Assembly (NCBI GenBank): GCA_002384935.1
Contig: DGCD01000021.1
Location: forward strand, 1-64,000
Direction of reading: 5' to 3'
Length of the DNA stretch: 64,000 bases
Source: Pusillimonas sp. UBA3987
GTDB lineage: Bacteria; Pseudomonadota; Gammaproteobacteria; Burkholderiales; Burkholderiaceae_B
Part shown: positions 50,644 to 59,919 of the stretch, piece by piece
Numbering within the stretch: position 1 is the stretch's first letter
Layout: each line of letters opens with the position of its first letter
Translations under genes and position numbers: made by a program
Notes under the pieces: model-generated
The model's input: only the letters and a program-made list of their open reading frames with translations
The model's database searches: none
What the model was told of the DNA's origin: nothing

Positions 50644-52125
50644 ATGGCCCTTGTTTCAACCCTGCCCCCGGGATCAACACCCGTTTCGGCCAAGATCATG
50701 CAAGAAATTCCACTTAAACGTTTCCCCTCGCGCGCTGCCCAGGCCTCATCGTCAGGCGTCACCACAACACAAGTCGACAATAAAGCACCCGTTGGCGCGC
50801 CACGCAAAGTTTTCATCAAAACTTTCGGCTGCCAAATGAATGAGTACGACTCCGATAAAATGCTCGATGTTCTCGGTGGCGAACAGGGTGTTGAAGTAAC
50901 CCAAAACCCAGACGAAGCCGATGTCATTTTGTTCAACACCTGTTCGGTGCGTGAAAAAGCGCAAGAAAAGGTATTCTCAGACTTGGGCCGTGTACGGCAC
51001 TTGAAGCAGGCCAACCCTAATCTGGTTATTGGCGTAGGCGGCTGCGTGGCAAGCCAGGAAGGCCAGGCCATCGTACAACGGGCACCCTTCGTGGATGTCG
51101 TATTCGGCCCCCAGACCCTGCACCGATTGCCGCAGCTCATTAATCAGAGGCGCGAATCGGGCCGTGCGCAAGTGGATATCAGCTTTCCCGAAATCGAAAA
51201 GTTCGACGCCCTGCCGCCGGCACGAATCGACGGTCCCACCGCCTTTGTTTCCATCATGGAAGGCTGCAGCAAATATTGCACTTTCTGTGTGGTGCCCTAT
51301 ACCCGTGGTGAAGAAATTTCGCGCCCCTTCGACGACGTGTTGGTTGAAGTGGCCGACCTGGCAGACCAGGGCGTCAAGGAAGTGACGTTGCTCGGGCAAA
51401 ATGTGAATGCTTATCGCGGCCCCATGGGCGACACAAGCGAAATTGCTGATTTCGCCATGTTGCTGGAATACATTCACGACATACCGGGTATCGAGCGCAT
51501 CCGCTACACCACGTCCCACCCGAAGGAAATGACCGGTCGTCTTATTGAGGCCCATGGAAAACTGACGAATCTGGTGCCTTTCCTGCATCTACCGGTACAA
51601 GCGGGCAGCGACCGCACTCTGGCGGCAATGAAGCGCGGCTATACCGCACTTGAATTCAAGTCGATCGTACGCCGACTGAAGGCCGCCCGACCCGGCATCA
51701 CGCTCTCGTCGGACTTCATCGTTGGCTTCCCCGGCGAAACAGAGGCCGATTTCGAACAAACGATGAAACTGATTCGCGACGTCGGCTTCGACCAGTCTTT
51801 TTCGTTTATTTATTCGCGTCGCCCAGGTACACCGGCTGCCGATCTGGAAGACAACACGACAAAAGAACAGAAACTTGAACGCCTCTATCGCTTGCAGGCG
51901 CTTGTTAACGAGCAGGCATCCGCGATCGCCCAAGGCATGCTCGACACGACCCAGCGGGTACTGATCGAAGGGCCGTCAAAACGCGACCCCCGCGAAGTCA
52001 TGGGACGCACTGAAAACAATCGTATTGTGAATTTCCCGGCCTCTCCTGAACTGATCGGCCAAATGCGCAACGTTCGTATCACGCAAACCAGTGCCAATAC
52101 GCTCCGAGGTGAACTACACCCATGA
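50644..52125 (+). CDS. miaB: tRNA-2-methylthio-N6-dimethylallyladenosine synthase MiaB
   Basis: Radical-SAM methylthiotransferase, about 493 residues from this start. The N-terminal UPF0004 domain starts KVFIKTFGCQMNEYDSDKML; the radical-SAM site is CSKYCTFCVVPYTRG (CxxxCxxC), and a TRAM domain closes it. It turns i6A37 into ms2i6A37 in tRNA. The start is uncertain: ATG codons at 50527, 50644 and 50698 are in frame and none has a clear ribosome-binding site. The conserved part begins near 50809. It overlaps the ybeZ gene by four bases (ATGA). Confidence 0.94.
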   Translation: MALVSTLPPGSTPVSAKIMQEIPLKRFPSRAAQASSSGVTTTQVDNKAPVGAPRKVFIKTFGCQMNEYDSDKMLDVLGGEQGVEVTQNPDEADVILFNTCSVREKAQEKVFSDLGRVRHLKQANPNLVIGVGGCVASQEGQAIVQRAPFVDVVFGPQTLHRLPQLINQRRESGRAQVDISFPEIEKFDALPPARIDGPTAFVSIMEGCSKYCTFCVVPYTRGEEISRPFDDVLVEVADLADQGVKEVTLLGQNVNAYRGPMGDTSEIADFAMLLEYIHDIPGIERIRYTTSHPKEMTGRLIEAHGKLTNLVPFLHLPVQAGSDRTLAAMKRGYTALEFKSIVRRLKAARPGITLSSDFIVGFPGETEADFEQTMKLIRDVGFDQSFSFIYSRRPGTPAADLEDNTTKEQKLERLYRLQALVNEQASAIAQGMLDTTQRVLIEGPSKRDPREVMGRTENNRIVNFPASPELIGQMRNVRITQTSANTLRGELHP

Positions 52126-53138
52126 CCAGAAGCTCACGCCGGCACAAACCGGTTACCGTTCGGCTTGATGGCGACAACATGCACCTGGCCAACCTGTGTG
52201 GTCCGCTCGACGAAAACCTGCGCCAAATTGCCGATGGATGGAATGTGCTATTAAATCGCCGTGGCAGCCATGTTTCCATCGAGGGAGAACAGGCCAAAGC
52301 CGCCGCACAGGCACTGGAATGGTTTCATGAGCGCGCGGTTCACAAAGCACTCACAATCGACGACATCCAGCTTGGCATGGTGGAGTTGGGCGCTGGTCGC
52401 AGCAAAGCCGACGATCCCCGCAAAATCGAACCGCTGCCCGAACTGCCTCCTGTCGATGATCAAAGCATGGACCTCGTGCTGCGTACCCGCCGAACCGATT
52501 TGCGGCCACGTACACCACGACAACGCGATTATCTGAACAATATTCTCAAACACGACATCACATTCGGCGTCGGCCCGGCAGGCACCGGAAAAACCTGGCT
52601 GGCCGTGGCGTGCGCAATCGACGCCTTGGAACGCGAATCGGTGCAGCGACTCATTCTTACCCGCCCTGCCGTTGAAGCCGGCGAGCGCCTGGGATTCCTG
52701 CCGGGCGATCTGGCCCAGAAAGTCGACCCCTACTTGCGTCCGCTTTATGACGCCTTGTACGACCTGATGGGCTTCGAAAAAGTGCAACGATTGTTTGAAA
52801 AGCAAACCATTGAAATTGCCCCGCTGGCCTACATGCGCGGTCGCACCTTGAATCACTCATTCGTGATTCTCGACGAAGCGCAGAACACGACACCGGAACA
52901 AATGAAAATGTTCCTGACGCGAATTGGTTTCGGCAGCAAAGCCGTTATCAATGGCGACCCGTCGCAAATCGACCTTCCCAAAGGCCAACCCAGTGGCTTA
53001 ACGCATGCGCTGGCAGTACTGGAAACCGTTCAAGGCATAGCCAGCACCCGTTTTACCAGCGGCGACGTGGTCCGCCACCCCCTGGTTGCCCGTATTGTCG
53101 ATGCCTATGAAAAAGCCAGTCTCGAAGCCCGGCCCTGA
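52122..53138 (+). CDS. ybeZ: PhoH-family ATPase YbeZ
   Basis: PhoH-like P-loop ATPase of 338 residues. Walker A is GPAGTGKT near 151-158, Walker B is FVILDEAQNTTPEQMKMFL, and GDPSQIDLP follows. The RNA-binding-like N-terminal part covers about 1-120. YbeZ is thought to act with the YbeY RNase in rRNA maturation. It starts in the miaB stop and runs past the start of ybeY, which fits one tightly packed operon miaB-ybeZ-ybeY-corC-lnt. Confidence 0.94.
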   Translation: MTRSSRRHKPVTVRLDGDNMHLANLCGPLDENLRQIADGWNVLLNRRGSHVSIEGEQAKAAAQALEWFHERAVHKALTIDDIQLGMVELGAGRSKADDPRKIEPLPELPPVDDQSMDLVLRTRRTDLRPRTPRQRDYLNNILKHDITFGVGPAGTGKTWLAVACAIDALERESVQRLILTRPAVEAGERLGFLPGDLAQKVDPYLRPLYDALYDLMGFEKVQRLFEKQTIEIAPLAYMRGRTLNHSFVILDEAQNTTPEQMKMFLTRIGFGSKAVINGDPSQIDLPKGQPSGLTHALAVLETVQGIASTRFTSGDVVRHPLVARIVDAYEKASLEARP

Positions 53139-53607
53139 GCTTAGCCTGTCGGTTCAGTACGCCGCGCCAGCTGAATCATTGCCGCGCTGGCGCCTCAGAC
53201 GCTGGGTGCAGGCTGCCCTGGCCGCTGCCCCGTACAACCCCGATATTGCGCGCATGAATCTAACGATCCGGCTCGTGAACGCAGACGAAGGCCGCGAGCT
53301 GAATCAACAATTTCGCAATCGGGACTATGCAACCAACGTCTTGACCTTTGAGTACGGCGTTCAACCCGACGCCGGCTTGATGGCAGACATTGTGCTTTGC
53401 CTGCCCGTTCTTCATCAGGAAGCCCAGGAACAGCATAAAAAGGTGCTTGCACATGCTGCTCACTTAACGATTCATGGCGTTCTGCATGCATTGGGCTACG
53501 ACCATCAAGACGAATATGAGGCACAAGAGATGGAAACGCTCGAAACCCACATTCTGGCTAAGCTGGGCTTCACGGACCCCTATCGGATTTTGCCCGCGAC
53601 CCACTGA
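53107..53607 (+). CDS. ybeY: Endoribonuclease YbeY
   Basis: Metal-dependent endoribonuclease of 166 residues from this start. The zinc motif is intact: HGVLHALGYDH, with three histidines. RNRDYATNVLTFEY upstream is another family block. It takes part in 16S rRNA 3' end processing and ribosome quality control. The ATG at 53107 is preferred (MKKPVSKPGPELSL), inside the end of ybeZ; in-frame ATGs at 53086 and 53101 are possible. The overlap with ybeZ is 32 bases. Confidence 0.93.
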   Translation: MKKPVSKPGPELSLSVQYAAPAESLPRWRLRRWVQAALAAAPYNPDIARMNLTIRLVNADEGRELNQQFRNRDYATNVLTFEYGVQPDAGLMADIVLCLPVLHQEAQEQHKKVLAHAAHLTIHGVLHALGYDHQDEYEAQEMETLETHILAKLGFTDPYRILPATH

Positions 53608-53662
53608 AACAAACCGCCTTTTTCGGTTATGCTAGACACTCCAGTAACTCGTCCTGCGGACA

Positions 53663-54547
53663 ATGTCAGACTCAACCCCCCCAGACCCGGAACCCAACTC
53701 GGCCAAGCCGGCCACCAAATCATTTCTGGCGCGAATCCTGTCTCGCATTCGCCCCGAACCAGAAGACCGCGAAGACATCAAGGCGTTGCTCGAGGCGGCG
53801 CACGAGCGCCAGATCATCGATGAAGACTCCTATGCCATGATTTCCGGTGCGCTGGAGGTGGTTAACCTCAGCGCCGGCGACATCATGGTGCCACGCTCCA
53901 GAATCGACATGCTGGATATCGGCAAACCCCTGCCGGAGCTGTTGGCGGAAATTATCGAAACCGGTCACTCCAGATTCCCTATTTTCGAAGACGATCGCGA
54001 CAACATCGTCGGCATTCTGTTGGCCAAGGATTTACTGTTAACCATTACAAATCCCGCCATCGATTTACGTCCGCTGATTCGCCCGGCCGTATTTATCCCC
54101 GAATCCAAACGGTTGAACATTCTGCTGCACGAATTCCGCAATAATCGTAACCATCTGGCCATCGTTATCAACGAACACGGCGGCACAGCAGGCCTGGTCA
54201 CCATGGAAGACGTGCTTGAACAAATCGTCGGCGACATTGAAGATGAATTCGATGAGGATGCTGAAAAAACCATTTTCCAGACCGGCAGCAATAATTGGCG
54301 CGCCATGGGCATTACGGAAATCAACGTTTTCAATCGCTCATTCAATACAACCATGCCAACCGATGAGTACGACACCCTGGGAGGCTGGGTTACCGCCGAA
54401 CTGGGCCGCATCCCGCGGCGTGGCGATACCGTGCATCGGGAAGGGCTCATCATCACGGTGGTAGGCGCCGATGCCAAACGCGTTTTATGGATGAATATTC
54501 AGCACGACGAAAACTCGGCGCTCGCCACCCCTCATGAAAACAACTGA
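53663..54547 (+). CDS. corC: CorC/YbeX CBS-domain protein
   Basis: A 294-residue protein of the CorC/YbeX family. Two CBS domains (about 62-190) carry DIMVPRSRIDMLDI and TGHSRFPIFEDDRDNIVGILLAKDLL, and ALVINEHGGT-like sequence appears as AIVINEHGGTAGLVTMEDVLEQIVGDIEDEFD. The C-terminal transporter-associated domain has EYDTLGGWVTAELGRIPRRGD. There is no membrane domain. It is tied to magnesium/cobalt handling and to ribosome function by family studies. Its end overlaps the lnt start by 14 bases. Confidence 0.93.
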   Translation: MSDSTPPDPEPNSAKPATKSFLARILSRIRPEPEDREDIKALLEAAHERQIIDEDSYAMISGALEVVNLSAGDIMVPRSRIDMLDIGKPLPELLAEIIETGHSRFPIFEDDRDNIVGILLAKDLLLTITNPAIDLRPLIRPAVFIPESKRLNILLHEFRNNRNHLAIVINEHGGTAGLVTMEDVLEQIVGDIEDEFDEDAEKTIFQTGSNNWRAMGITEINVFNRSFNTTMPTDEYDTLGGWVTAELGRIPRRGDTVHREGLIITVVGADAKRVLWMNIQHDENSALATPHENN

Positions 54548-56168
54548 GAGTCGGCTTTATCGCATTCGCGAAGCGATTCAGCCCTTGCTGCTGGGCGCCG
54601 CCCACGCATTCACATTCTCTGATGGCCCGCTGCCCGCCTGGGTGCTGCCTTATGCGCAAATTCTGATTTTCGTATTCCTTGCGCGCCATGTATGGCAATG
54701 CCAACGCACAAGCCGCGCAGCACAAGCCGGTTTTCTATTCGGGCTCGGCCATTTCGCGCTTGGATTCTATTGGCTTTATATCAGCCTGCATCATTTTGGC
54801 GGGCTCGCTCCCGCCCTTTCTGTTGCCGCCGTACTGGCGCTGGCATGCGCAATGGCGCTTTACACCGCTTTGGCGACAGGCTTCGCGTTTTTTTTTACAC
54901 GCGGGTTACGACAACCCGGCGGCCACTTTTGGGGATTGGCGCTTAGCGCGGCAATCTGGGCATCGTGCTGGGCACTTTCAGAATGGCTGCGCGGCACTTT
55001 GTTCACGGGCTTCCCATGGTTGAATATCGGCTATGCCCATGCAAGTGGTTTCCTGGCAGGCTGGGCCCCTATCCTGGGGGTCTACGGCGTGGCCTGGCTA
55101 GCTGCATTTTGCGCTGGCGCGATTGCCCTGCTGATCCTGGCTCATAAAACAGCCCAAGACAGCCGGGCCGCTGCCGCCGTTGCACTGGCCATTGTATTGA
55201 GTGCGGTTGGACTTGGCTTATCTCAGCTTAGCTGGTCGACACCAACCGGCAACCCGATTTTGATCCGCCTTGTTCAGGGTGGGGTTCCACAATCAATCAA
55301 ATTTGACCCCCAACGCATGCAAGAAGGCATTCAAACTTACATGGAACTTGCAGAGCTGCCGCCAAAACAGGCCGGTGCAGATCCCGATATTATTATTCTG
55401 CCTGAAACGGTCATGCCGCAATTCCAGAACCGCTACCCTTCACAAACATGGGAGCAATGGATAAATATCGCCCGCGAGCGTGACGCAACGCTAATCATGG
55501 GCATTCCTGTTGCAACCGACGATCGGGGCAATACACGCTACACCAACAGCGTGATCGCCTTCAACGCCGAAACACCTGTAACGCAGCTGATCGCCGGCAC
55601 GACCGAACACCGTTACGACAAACATCATTTGGTTCCGTTTGGCGAATTTGTGCCGCCGGGCTTTCGCTGGTTTGTTGATGCGCTGAATATCCCCTTGGGC
55701 GACTTTAATCGCGGCAGTACACGACAGGAATTATTTACGCTGAACGAACAAGTGATCGCGCCCAACATTTGCTATGAGGATGTATTCGGCGAAGAAATCG
55801 TTACCGCCCTGGGCGACAGCGAACAATACGGCCCTGGCGCCACAATGCTCGTTAACGTAAGTAATCTGGCCTGGTTTGGAGACACCTGGGCTTTGCAACA
55901 ACATCTGGAAATAGCGCGAATGCGGGCACTGGAAGCCGCCCGCCCCATGCTAAGGGCAACCAATACCGGCATGACCGCCGCTATTGATCCGCAAGGTAAG
56001 GTGCGCGCGGCACTTTTAACTGAACAACCCGGTGTTCTTGACGTTGAGGTACAGGGTATGCAAGGGTTAACACCTTACGCGCGGTGGCGTAACACCCCGG
56101 TACTCATCCTGAGTCTGTTATTGATTGCCGTGGGTGTCTTCACCAGCCGACAGGCCCGAATGAAGTAG
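54534..56168 (+). CDS. lnt: Apolipoprotein N-acyltransferase
   Basis: Lnt of 544 residues: an N-terminal membrane part with about seven helices (to about residue 220) and a periplasmic nitrilase domain. The catalytic triad is visible as Glu in ILPETVMP, Lys in YDKHHLVPFGEFVPPG, and Cys in NICYEDVFGEE. It adds the third acyl chain to lipoproteins in the inner membrane. It is the last gene of the miaB-lnt operon. Its last 51 bases are overlapped by the convergent GGDEF-EAL gene. Confidence 0.95.
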   Translation: MKTTESRLYRIREAIQPLLLGAAHAFTFSDGPLPAWVLPYAQILIFVFLARHVWQCQRTSRAAQAGFLFGLGHFALGFYWLYISLHHFGGLAPALSVAAVLALACAMALYTALATGFAFFFTRGLRQPGGHFWGLALSAAIWASCWALSEWLRGTLFTGFPWLNIGYAHASGFLAGWAPILGVYGVAWLAAFCAGAIALLILAHKTAQDSRAAAAVALAIVLSAVGLGLSQLSWSTPTGNPILIRLVQGGVPQSIKFDPQRMQEGIQTYMELAELPPKQAGADPDIIILPETVMPQFQNRYPSQTWEQWINIARERDATLIMGIPVATDDRGNTRYTNSVIAFNAETPVTQLIAGTTEHRYDKHHLVPFGEFVPPGFRWFVDALNIPLGDFNRGSTRQELFTLNEQVIAPNICYEDVFGEEIVTALGDSEQYGPGATMLVNVSNLAWFGDTWALQQHLEIARMRALEAARPMLRATNTGMTAAIDPQGKVRAALLTEQPGVLDVEVQGMQGLTPYARWRNTPVLILSLLLIAVGVFTSRQARMK

Positions 56169-58235
56169 CTCGGTGAATTCGTCGGCGGGAATGGGGCGGG
56201 AAAACAAATAACCCTGGCCGTAATCGCAGCCGATATCGGCCAGCAGATCGCGTTGGTCCGCCGTTTCCACGCCTTCGGCAATCACTTTCAAGCCCAACTT
56301 GTGAGCCATGACCACAATGGCCTCGCACAACGCCAGATCTTCCACATGTGATGACAGATTGCGCACGAAAGACTGATCGATTTTCAGCAGGTCAATGTCC
56401 AGTTTACGCAGGTAGGCCAGCGATGAATAGCCTGTGCCGAAATCATCCAGCGCAACCTGAATGCCGGCATGGCGAAACGCCAGCAATTTTTCGCTGGTAC
56501 CGTTATAGGCGTCGATCAGCATGCGTTCTGTCAGCTCCACCACAATGGCACTGCCGGGCAGACCCCGTTTTGCCAGGTAAGTTATCCACTCCGTTGCATT
56601 CAATCCTTCTTCACAGAACTGAACGGGCGACACGTTCAGCCCCACCTGTAACTGCGTGAAACCACGCCGGTGCCAATCGAGCAGTTGGTCGGCGGCGGTG
56701 CGAAATACCCATTCACCAATGGCAATAATCATGCCGCTGTCCTCGGCAAAAGGAATAAATTGATCAGGACTGACAAAACCTTTTTCCGGATGCTTCCACC
56801 GAATCAGCGCCTCTGCCTTGACCAACCGATGCGTTTTCAGATCAACGACAGGCTGATAATACAGCACAAGTTCCTTGTTATCCAGCGCGACCAGCAAGTC
56901 TTTCGACAAGCGGCGACGCTCCCTTGCCGCATACTGCATATCGGGATCATAAAAACGCAACTGACCACGCCCTGCCTCTTTTGCTTCATGCATGGCCAGA
57001 TCGGCATTCTGCATCAATGCTTCTGCGTTACTGGCATGATCGGGATAAACCGCCACACCGGCACTGGCCGAGAGATAAACAACGGTGTCCTTGAGGCGAT
57101 AAGGTTTCCCAAGGTTGTGCAAAACGGCCTGGCACGTGCGCTGAACCATGTCGTCACTCACAACGCCACCCATCACAATGACAAACTCGTCACCCCCAAA
57201 GCGCGCCACGGTGTCGGATTCACGCACAGAACGCACCAGACGATGCGCCACTTGGCGCAGTACCTTATCACCCATATCGTGTCCAAGGCTGTCGTTGACC
57301 TCCTTGAATGCATCAAGATCCAGAAAGATGAACGCCAACCGGGTGTCTACACGTGCGGCCCGTGCTTGGCCCGTTTTCAAACGCTCTTCCATCAATTTGC
57401 GATTGGGCAGGCCGGTTAAATGGTCATAGTTGGCCTGGCGCCATACAACTTCTTCCGTTCGTTTCTTTTGCGTAATGTCGGAAAAAACACCAACCCGACA
57501 CCTGACGGAACCATCGTCGTTATACGAAGTATCAATACTCAGACGCTCAACATATTCGTCACCACTCTTGCGCCGGTTCCAGATTTCACCACGCCAATGC
57601 CCAGTTTTCAATAACGCTTCCCACATCGCCTTGTAAAAGTTCTCGTTATGACGCCCTGAACTTAAAATACTCAAGCGATGCCCGATGACCTCGTCAAGCG
57701 CATATCCTGTAATGTCGGAAAACGCGGGATTCACTGTAATAATCACACCATTCACATCGGTAATGACCATGGCTTCGCTACTGTGCTTGTAAACAAGCGA
57801 CATTAAACTGGTAGACGCCTCTTCGGCCTTGTGCGGCGACATATCAAGCATGAGCCCCACCATTACCGCCTCGCCTGCCAGCGTCATGCATGACCCAAAA
57901 ACTTCGACATCGATATAACTGCCGTCTTTACACCGTGCCTTGCGTTCGTAGTGAATCTCCCGTACCTCACCACTCAAGGCACGTTTTATATTCGACGCAA
58001 CAAAATGCCTCTCGTCGTGCGCGACAATATTCGTGATCGTCATCTGGTGCAGCATCTCATCGCGTTCATAGCCGAGCATGTCGAGCAGTTTTGAGTTGAC
58101 ATACACAAAACGCGCCTCTCGCACAATGTAAACACCAATAACCGCGTTCTCGGCCAGGGCACGAAATAGCGCTTCAGGACCGTCCAATGTTTCCAGATTC
58201 TGTAATGCCGTGGCAGTTTCAAGCAAAGTGGGCAT
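56118..58235 (-). CDS. PAS-GGDEF-EAL cyclic-di-GMP turnover protein
   Basis: A 705-residue cytoplasmic sensor. Two PAS domains lie at about 20-140 and 145-270 (for example EAMVITDVNGVIITVNPAF). The GGDEF domain (about 275-440) is intact at VARFGGDEFVIVM, with an RESD inhibitory site five residues before the motif. The EAL domain (about 450-695) is intact: EALIRWKHPEKGFVSP, NVSPVQF, DDFGTGYSSLAYL. Both synthesis and breakdown of c-di-GMP are therefore possible. There are no transmembrane segments. No clear ribosome-binding site precedes the ATG. Its signal is unknown; it is divergent from the tRNA cluster. Confidence 0.93.
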   Translation of the reverse strand: MPTLLETATALQNLETLDGPEALFRALAENAVIGVYIVREARFVYVNSKLLDMLGYERDEMLHQMTITNIVAHDERHFVASNIKRALSGEVREIHYERKARCKDGSYIDVEVFGSCMTLAGEAVMVGLMLDMSPHKAEEASTSLMSLVYKHSSEAMVITDVNGVIITVNPAFSDITGYALDEVIGHRLSILSSGRHNENFYKAMWEALLKTGHWRGEIWNRRKSGDEYVERLSIDTSYNDDGSVRCRVGVFSDITQKKRTEEVVWRQANYDHLTGLPNRKLMEERLKTGQARAARVDTRLAFIFLDLDAFKEVNDSLGHDMGDKVLRQVAHRLVRSVRESDTVARFGGDEFVIVMGGVVSDDMVQRTCQAVLHNLGKPYRLKDTVVYLSASAGVAVYPDHASNAEALMQNADLAMHEAKEAGRGQLRFYDPDMQYAARERRRLSKDLLVALDNKELVLYYQPVVDLKTHRLVKAEALIRWKHPEKGFVSPDQFIPFAEDSGMIIAIGEWVFRTAADQLLDWHRRGFTQLQVGLNVSPVQFCEEGLNATEWITYLAKRGLPGSAIVVELTERMLIDAYNGTSEKLLAFRHAGIQVALDDFGTGYSSLAYLRKLDIDLLKIDQSFVRNLSSHVEDLALCEAIVVMAHKLGLKVIAEGVETADQRDLLADIGCDYGQGYLFSRPIPADEFTELLHSGLSAGEDTHGNQ

Positions 58236-58420
58236 AATAAAAAACGCAAATCAATGGCAGCCGACCGGAATTAACTGAGACTCAAGATTTGAGCCTACCA
58301 TTATTGACAGAAACAGGCTGCCTGAAGCTGTCTAAAACACACCATTTATTGCACCAACTTGCACAGAATAAAAAATTGATGCATAATTTCGCTTCTTTGC
58401 AATACAGTAGTATTTGCCAC

Positions 58421-58496
<76 letters not shown>

Positions 58497-58558
58497 AAAA
58501 CGGCTTGCAAAGAAACGTGCAGTGAAAACATGTTATACTGCGCAACTCAATTTGTCCT

Positions 58559-58634
58559 GTCCCCTTCGTCTAGAGGCCTAGGACACCACCCTTTCACGGT
58601 GGGTACAGGGGTTCGAATCCCCTAGGGGACGCCA
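58559..58634 (+). tRNA. tRNA-Glu (anticodon TTC)
   Basis: A 76-base cloverleaf with the acceptor stem GTCCCCT/AGGGGAC, anticodon stem CCACC/GGTGG with loop CTTTCAC (anticodon TTC), T-loop GGTTCGAATCC and an encoded CCA end. TATACT at 58534-58539 may be a -10. Confidence 0.97.
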
Positions 58635-58670
58635 AGTACTTTGGCTTTGGTTGGGCACCATTACCGCTGC

Positions 58671-58747
58671 GGAGCGGTAGTTCAGTTGGTTAGAATACCG
58701 GCCTGTCACGCCGGGGGTCGCGGGTTCGAGTCCCGTCCGCTCCGCCA
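58671..58747 (+). tRNA. tRNA-Asp (anticodon GTC)
   Basis: A 77-base cloverleaf with the acceptor stem GGAGCGG/CCGCTCC, anticodon loop CTGTCAC (anticodon GTC), T-loop GGTTCGAGTCC and an encoded CCA end. A terminator follows closely. Confidence 0.97.
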
Positions 58748-58759
58748 AAAAATTCAGAA

Positions 58760-58789
58760 AAACCCGTGTCATACGACGCGGGTTTTTTA
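58760..58789 (+). terminator. Terminator of the tRNA cluster
   Basis: AAACCCGTGTC pairs with GACGCGGGTTT (one G-T wobble) around a 4-base loop (ATAC) and is followed by a run of T. It lies 12 bases after tRNA-Asp. Confidence 0.8.
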
Positions 58790-58921
58790 TTGGCTGTTAC
58801 CGACAGGCGGAAAGCCCGCCCTTCACCCATCACAATTTATCTTGCCGCCCCGGCTCGTTCACATTACACTCAGCCCCCCTTCAACGTAGTAACTGCGGTA
58901 CCTTTAATAAGGCTTCCAATA

Positions 58922-59800
58922 ATGAAAAAAGCAGTTCTTCTGGGACTCATCATCCCTTTGTTTTCCGGCTACTCAACCTTAGCAACAGCACAAACCAGCT
59001 CAACGTCCATGGTGCCAGACTCCGGTGCTTATTTCGGCTTGGGGTTCGGTGTTAATTCAACACAATTCAAAGACCAGAAACTGGAAGCAACCGGGACGTC
59101 GAACGTCACCAACACAGCGACAGGAACACTCGTTTCTTCAGGCACAGCCGGAGGCCCGCCTGTGGGCATTGGGATGGGCACGATAAATGGCATTTCTCCC
59201 GCCGTCCAGGCTGGTTATTTCGAGAAGCTGCAAGGCACCGATTACCTGTGGGGCGTCAAGTTTTCATACAGCTACCAGGGTGGTTCCACAGCAACAGAAG
59301 ACTTCATTCGAATTCCGCAGTATGGTTCCTTTTCAAACGGCACACCATTCACGGGGAACGCAATTGCCCGCTCTTACCAAAAAACGGTTAATCATCAATT
59401 CTCGCTGATTCCGTACTTCGGGCGCGCTTTTGACAGAGGCACCATTTACGTTGGCGTTGGCCCCACCTTATCGCAGGTCAATACTCAAATTAACGACCTG
59501 ATTGGTTTTGCCGATATCAACGGCAACAGAACCGATATTTCAGGCTCTGCCCAGAGCTTCTCGGCCAGCCAATGGGTTTGGGGCGCGGCTGTCATGCTGG
59601 GCGGCACTTACTACCTTGATAAGTCGTGGTTCCTGGACTTCAGTTATACGTACAGCGTAACGCAAGACAAAACAGCCAACTATTACTCGACCTATAACAA
59701 CCCCGCCTCACCCAATACTTACAGCGGTTCTTTGATCGGCAGCAGTACTGGAACGGCAACAACGCAATCGGCCAGCCTGTCTCTTAACCGGGTTTTCTAA
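58922..59800 (+). CDS. Predicted outer-membrane beta-barrel protein, orphan
   Basis: A 292-residue protein from the ATG at 58922, which has AAGG about 13 bases upstream. Residues 1-25 form a signal peptide (MKKAVLLGLIIPLFSG... ending ATAQ). The rest is rich in Gly, Ser, Thr, Asn and aromatic residues in an alternating pattern, with repeated strand-like blocks (YFGLGFGVNSTQFKD, GTIYVGVGPTLSQVNTQIND, WFLDFSYTYSVTQDKT). It ends SLSLNRVF, a C-terminal Phe as in outer-membrane barrels. It resembles small opacity/OmpW-like porins in layout, but I do not recognise the family. It stands alone between the tRNA cluster and the MarR gene. Confidence 0.7.
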   Translation: MKKAVLLGLIIPLFSGYSTLATAQTSSTSMVPDSGAYFGLGFGVNSTQFKDQKLEATGTSNVTNTATGTLVSSGTAGGPPVGIGMGTINGISPAVQAGYFEKLQGTDYLWGVKFSYSYQGGSTATEDFIRIPQYGSFSNGTPFTGNAIARSYQKTVNHQFSLIPYFGRAFDRGTIYVGVGPTLSQVNTQINDLIGFADINGNRTDISGSAQSFSASQWVWGAAVMLGGTYYLDKSWFLDFSYTYSVTQDKTANYYSTYNNPASPNTYSGSLIGSSTGTATTQSASLSLNRVF

Positions 59801-59833
59801 GCCTGGTCAACATTCGCCGACGTGGCTTATCCA

Positions 59834-59864
59834 CCCGGCCGGACCCAGACAGGATCCGGCCGGG
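59834..59864 (+). terminator. GC-rich hairpin after the barrel protein gene
   Basis: CCCGGCCGGA (59834-59843) and TCCGGCCGGG (59855-59864) form a 10-bp stem with an 11-base loop between the convergent barrel and MarR genes. No T run follows, so a terminator role is plausible but not certain. Confidence 0.5.
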
Positions 59865-59919
59865 CCCACGACTGGCTCAAGCTTTGATCAAGTACAGGAA
59901 CACAGGACAGGCACCGGCT

